A stretch of DNA of 64,000 bases from positions 1-64,000 of the forward strand of contig SKCR01038873.1 in the NCBI GenBank assembly GCA_019454045.1, read 5' to 3'. Each line of letters begins with the position of its first letter. The first letter of the stretch is position 1. The position numbers and the translations under genes were made by a program. The DNA is from Zanthoxylum bungeanum. Taxonomy: Eukaryota; Streptophyta; Magnoliopsida; Sapindales; Rutaceae. The notes under the pieces are model-generated. The model worked only from the letters and a program-made list of their open reading frames with translations. It was not told the origin of the DNA and did no database searches. This document shows, one piece after another, positions 59,990-64,000 of the stretch.

Positions 59990-61778
59990 TGTAGGACACA
60001 AAAATCGACGACGTTGTTCTAGGCTCGCGGCCTAGTTGGGAGCATGGAATAGTTCGTGGAGGAATTAAACCGGAGAAATAACATGGAGTCGCCACCCAGT
60101 GTGAACTGAGACAAAGATTTAAGGCCGCACTCACCTCTCGCAAGGGAATACCTCAAACCGTTGGGTTCGGAATGGTCCCTTACTTATGTCACTTGTGATG
60201 ATATGATTTGTGCAATAAACTAACCAAATCTATTCAACATTCATGTTCAAGGGTAATCTACGTCTAGTATGCATTCATCAAAATAACTCCTAATCTAAGT
60301 TTGCATGCTCGAAAACAAGTCTTTAAACGGCAAACACGCAATATCACACAATGAGCACATTGAGCCATTAAACCAAAATAAACAAATAACTATTTAAACA
60401 TAATCATAAACTAAACAAAATACCATGCATAAAATAACATAATCATGCTTGAAAATAAATAACTAAATAATCTGCGAACTACATCATGCTCAAACACAAG
60501 TTTGGATGAGACGAAATACGTGTCTCTTAAGTGGTACGTGGCGTTGTATCATGAGTACAAACTGCACTACCGTCCATTCGGATTCGGCTACGAAATTTAC
60601 GTCCGGGTTTCCATCCTATATACCACAAAAGGGAACACATATTCCGCTCATCTAACAATCACATCATGCCTCAAACGACTCTCATGCGATAATATTTTAA
60701 AATAAATAAAATAAACGAAAGATAATAAATAAAAAGGTGCCCTCAGGTCTAACCTCTTTTGTCGTCTCACGAAAGGGTGTTACACGGCCGTTGGAAGGGT
60801 GAATGATCCGCAACTCTTTTGGTTCACCAACTCAACGTCTTTCCTCGCTGTTTTACTGTTTGGGCTGCTGTTTTTGGTTAATTTAGGCTACTGTTTTTGG
60901 GTTAATTAGGGGACTGTTTTGGGTTAATTCGGGGACTGTTCTGGGTTTGTTTTTGTGTGTTGATGAGAGGTCTGATTTGGCTATTTATTTCGGCTTAGGG
61001 GGATGTAGTGCGATGGCTTTGTGCGTGAGGGTGTGGTTGTGTGCTGCTGATTACGTGAGTGTAATGTGAGTGTGTGCTGTTTGAGTGATGATTTGCGTGG
61101 GTGATATGTGAGTGTGTGTTGTTTGAGTGATGATTTGCGTGAAGTTGGCAATTTGGTCGATGTGGGACATGCTAGTTGAAGGGCTGTTGTTGGTCCGTGA
61201 AGGGGCGAGTCAAGGGCAATGTGTGGGCTGATTGGTTGAATGGTGTGCGTAGTGGGCATGGAGGCAGGCTGTGAAGTGTGTGCGTGAGAAGGCTTCGTGA
61301 CAAGTAGAGGGGCAGGGCGTTGAAGGTTCAAGTGTGCGCTGAGTGAACGTGAGGGTGATAGTGGCAGGTTCGTGCGTGGCAAAGGGCGTTTAGGCGTGAG
61401 TGGGTGAAGGGCAGGTGGCTGAGCAACGTGTGAAGCAGGCTTAGGGACGTGTGGGCAAGCAAGCCTGATGCGTGAGCAGGTTACGTGAATTTAGGCTGAG
61501 GACGTGTTGAACGTGAATGGTTTTAATTTAATTGGTTTTAATTTAATTTGTGACATGCATTTTAAATGTTTTAATTATTTTGAATTGGGCTTGGTGTGTT
61601 TAAAAACAGAGGTCCAACAAGCGAACCCGAAGCGAAACAAGCGAGTTAAATCTGACAAAATGCTAATTTCCAACTTTACCCTTCCAACGTCCGTTTCCCG
61701 CGGCTTTCACAACTAAAGAGGTAATGTCTCCATACGAGACTCATCATCGGGCTTATATGCAAAAATGCAGTGTCTACA
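59990..61778. mobile_element. Solo LTR, 1789 bp, TSD CCAAC
   Basis: Ends are inverted TGTAGGACAC / GTGTCTACA. Perfect TSD CCAAC (59985-59989 and 61779-61783). No internal sequence. Contains TGGAGTCGCCACC and a GTTTTGGGTTAATTAGGGGACT triplet at 60868-60945, plus a duplicated GTTTGAGTGATGATTTGCGTG unit at about 61080 and 61120. Superfamily not assigned. Confidence 0.85.
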
Positions 61779-62100
61779 CCAACATATCTCACTGAATCAT
61801 ATTATCCTTCTTATCCACCATCAACCAATGATTTTCCTTAAGAACCAGAACCATCAACGGAAGAACACTTGATTGACATGCTCGAGACACGAGAAGAATG
61901 GTTGGCTGACATGCTCAAGAAACGGGAAGCTAAATTTGATGCAATCTTTCAGAGTCAAATATCAACTTTATAGAGAATGACATATCAATTGAGACAATTA
62001 ACTGATAACCAGAGCTACATACCTCAAGGAGCATTAAAAGATGACACTGAAGAAGCCTTCGAAAGCCAATAGTTTTATAATGACACCTTAATATGAAGAG
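61779..62100 (+). pseudogene. Athila-type gag remnant, C-terminal part
   Basis: Resumes as YLTESYYPSYPPSTNDF, with stops, then EEHLIDMLETREEWLADMLK, a charged coiled-coil-like stretch, and YQLRQLTDNQ. The minus-strand element has its coiled-coil at the same place after the Gln/Asn/Pro-rich tail. Interrupted by several stops. Confidence 0.65.
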
Positions 62101-62741
62101 AGGCTGAACAATATCAAGAGTCAGAGGTACCAGTTCAGGAGCCCGGACATGTAGAATATCAAATTGATCTAGATCATTGTCTGGTCACTGAATGCATCTA
62201 TGGGGAGAAACAAGTAGAAGAGGAGCTCGTACTATCCACACCAACAAATGAAGATGAAGGCTTACGAATAGACATATCAATTGATGCCAGTCATGATGCA
62301 TTGACCCTGCATTCTCAAATTGATACTCTTGGAGCATATATTGCATAAATGTCTGATAAAGAGCTAAATGTAGAAATTAAAAAATACATCTACAGAGAAG
62401 TTGAAGAACAAGGTGAGAGGCAGGAGCAAGTGTGTGAGCATGTTGAAAATATTGTCACACCAGAGGAAACATCAGAACATTGGGGGGTAAACATCATGAA
62501 CATCGCCCATAAGCATGAAAAAATGGCACTCCCATTCAAAGTCAAGCATCATACGAGACCTCCTGATATATTTTCGTTTCTTTCACGAACCACTGGAGCT
62601 ACAAGGTTTAATAAGGTGGCACGGGCAATAAGTCAAATAAAATTGTTTTGGCCACATCATTTTTGGAAAAGGCGCTGGAAGAGCAACACACATGGCATTG
62701 TCCTTTCTAGGACGTCTAAAACCACATTGAAGCCTCCTTGA
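62101..62741 (+). pseudogene. Acidic frame and unrecognised 130-codon ORF
   Basis: 62101-62347 is an acidic frame ending TAA at about 62346; 62349-62741 is open for 130 codons (MSDKELNVEIKKYIYREVEE, then a basic C-terminus rich in Trp/Arg/Lys). No domain recognised. It occupies the place of the pol polyprotein, directly before the post-integrase block, so RT, RNase H and integrase are missing here too. Could be a chimeric filler or a degenerate linker. Confidence 0.4.
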
Positions 62742-62960
62742 AGGATAATCTTCAGTCATGTCTGGCTGAAGACGTTAAATTTAGCACTAGCAGAGAGGCA
62801 ACCCTCGTAAAATTATTTTTATTTTTATTTTTATTCAATTTTAAAATTTTAATTTTGATTGCATGATTTAATTTTATGTGTTATTTTTTGAAGGCAAAAG
62901 AACAAACAGAGCATCTAAAGAAGAACAAGTTAATCTACCAGTGAAGACGAGACCACTAAA
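62742..62960 (+). other. Athila post-integrase block and spacer
   Basis: TTTAGCACTAGCAGAGAGGCAACC near 62780-62805 matches the post-integrase block near 33680 of the minus-strand element. Followed by TTTTA-rich sequence. Confidence 0.55.
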
Positions 62961-62989
62961 GTGATGTTATGGGTCATAATTGTCCAACA
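62961..62989 (-). mobile_element. Copia LTR start stub
   Basis: Minus strand TGTTGGACAATTATGACCCA, followed by TAACATCAC, the first about 29 bases of the 46995-type LTR. The rest is absent. Confidence 0.55.
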
Positions 62990-64000
62990 TCACGGGCCAA
63001 TGGATTTAACAGATTGCTAATTCCATATTGAATACCTATGCTCTGTACGCAGAACTGACGGATCTTATCTTGATACGCACATGATATCGTGAGGATCAGT
63101 CCACACCCAACGAACAGGCGGAGGTCTGATCTAAATAAATCAGTGACGTGACTGCCATCAAAGTAAGGAGGATACCTCATACATCCATAATGGTATCTCA
63201 AGTCAAATGATCATTATGCTCACTTGATCCGAGAAGATTCTTATTAACGTTGGTGTACCATATATTAGGAAAAATTTGGTGAGTCATTCAGTGTTTATCT
63301 AATATAAACACCTACACATCTATACGAGTCTCCCCAAACATGGTTCATTGGGATAAACCATCGGACCAAGTCTCGATATACGACGTGTACTGGTCTCAGC
63401 GGATTTTACTAACCGACCCGTGTTAGTAAATCTTAACTAGTAATTTTATTTGATAATATACTTTTAGTAGTGACACTTTCCAATGTCAATTACAAACTGC
63501 TTTGTAATTATGCACTACATTATATATTATCGGGTCTTTGTCTAATATATACATATCACTAAATCATATTTAGTTTCAATCTAATCGTAATTAGATCGGT
63601 ATATATAAAAGCAAGAAGTACTACCATAAATAAGTAATATTATGGAAAAATGAATTGTTCGTATTCATGAATTGAACATAAATACGATCCGGATTGGCAC
63701 TCCGAGAACCAACCCCAACATATAGCCTGTATGTTCCCCTTCGCAGTGCACCGTTATAAATAATACTTAGGATGACTTGAAACGGATTTGTTGAGGTATA
63801 ACGTAAGACGGCCAAGAAAACTAAGTATACAGTATTGTTGAGACCGGAACAACACTTGACAAAGCAAGACTATGGGGATAACTGAAAGGGGGATATCCTA
63901 GAGTGCAACCAGGAAATGAGAATAAATTAGTGTAAAAAATGGATAATCAGATTTATACTAGCAACGAAAGTAAAAGTACAAAAAGAAGCATGAACATTAA
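62990..64000. other. Unclassified repeat-like DNA at the right edge
   Basis: No gene recognised. Perfect stem-loop at 63488-63509 (AATTACAAA-CTGC-TTTGTAATT), similar in style to the U3 stem-loop of the copia LTRs, so this may be part of another copia LTR in reverse. Runs off the window. Confidence 0.35.

Noticed and set aside
60981..61382. Minus-strand 133-codon Pro/Ser/Thr-rich frame
   Set aside because: Lies inside the solo LTR over its tandem repeats and is compositional.

Overview
The window looks like flowering-plant (probably eudicot) nuclear DNA from a repeat-rich, likely heterochromatic region. I find no intact host gene. Nearly everything is LTR retrotransposon, with one Mutator-like MITE and a minisatellite. 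Plant origin is inferred from the tRNA-Asp primer sites of Athila-type Ty3/gypsy elements, the initiator-tRNA-Met primer sites of Ty1/copia elements, a Tat-type LTR motif and a Tekay/Del-like LTR end. All target-site duplications (TSDs) below were read directly from the sequence.

Layout. 1-1250 is a 69-bp minisatellite followed by a Tat-type LTR remnant (to about 2153). 2154-4990 is AT-rich intergenic DNA with a 758-bp Mutator-like MITE (3564-4321, 9-bp TSD). 4997-55712 is one 50.7-kb nested insertion flanked by the 5-bp TSD CAAGC. Its outermost layer is an Athila-type element on the minus strand with an LTR / internal / LTR / internal / LTR layout; its polymerase core is deleted. Inside it sit two large Ty1/copia insertions. 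A five-LTR, partly inverted complex (8869-33176, TSD CATAT) splits an accessory ORF of the Athila element. A second copia element (35932-50443, TSD AATGT) splits its gag. The second copia element itself holds a solo Athila LTR (40526-42606) and a composite LTR insert (45467-48903). 55713-58755 is a Tekay/Del-like LTR and flank in reverse. 58761-62960 is a deleted forward Athila-type element carrying another solo LTR (59990-61778, TSD CCAAC). 62961-64000 is unclassified.

Most unusual content. After the integrase end, where env-like ORFs lie in this lineage, the minus-strand Athila element carries two non-retroviral coding segments, each present twice in the window. One is a small basic cysteine-rich protein that resembles plant-virus nucleic-acid-binding proteins. 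The other is a LOG-like segment (cytokinin riboside 5'-monophosphate phosphoribohydrolase family) with the PGG-x-GT-x-EE signature. The LTR driving them has a U3 array of CACGTGTC boxes. All copies here are broken, but the arrangement suggests a retroelement lineage that acquired a possible host-defence-interaction gene and a hormone-activation gene.

All coding regions carry stops, frameshifts or deletions. The TSDs give a clear insertion order, Athila first, then copia, then later insertions into copia. Lineage names rest on recognised motifs, not on database searches.
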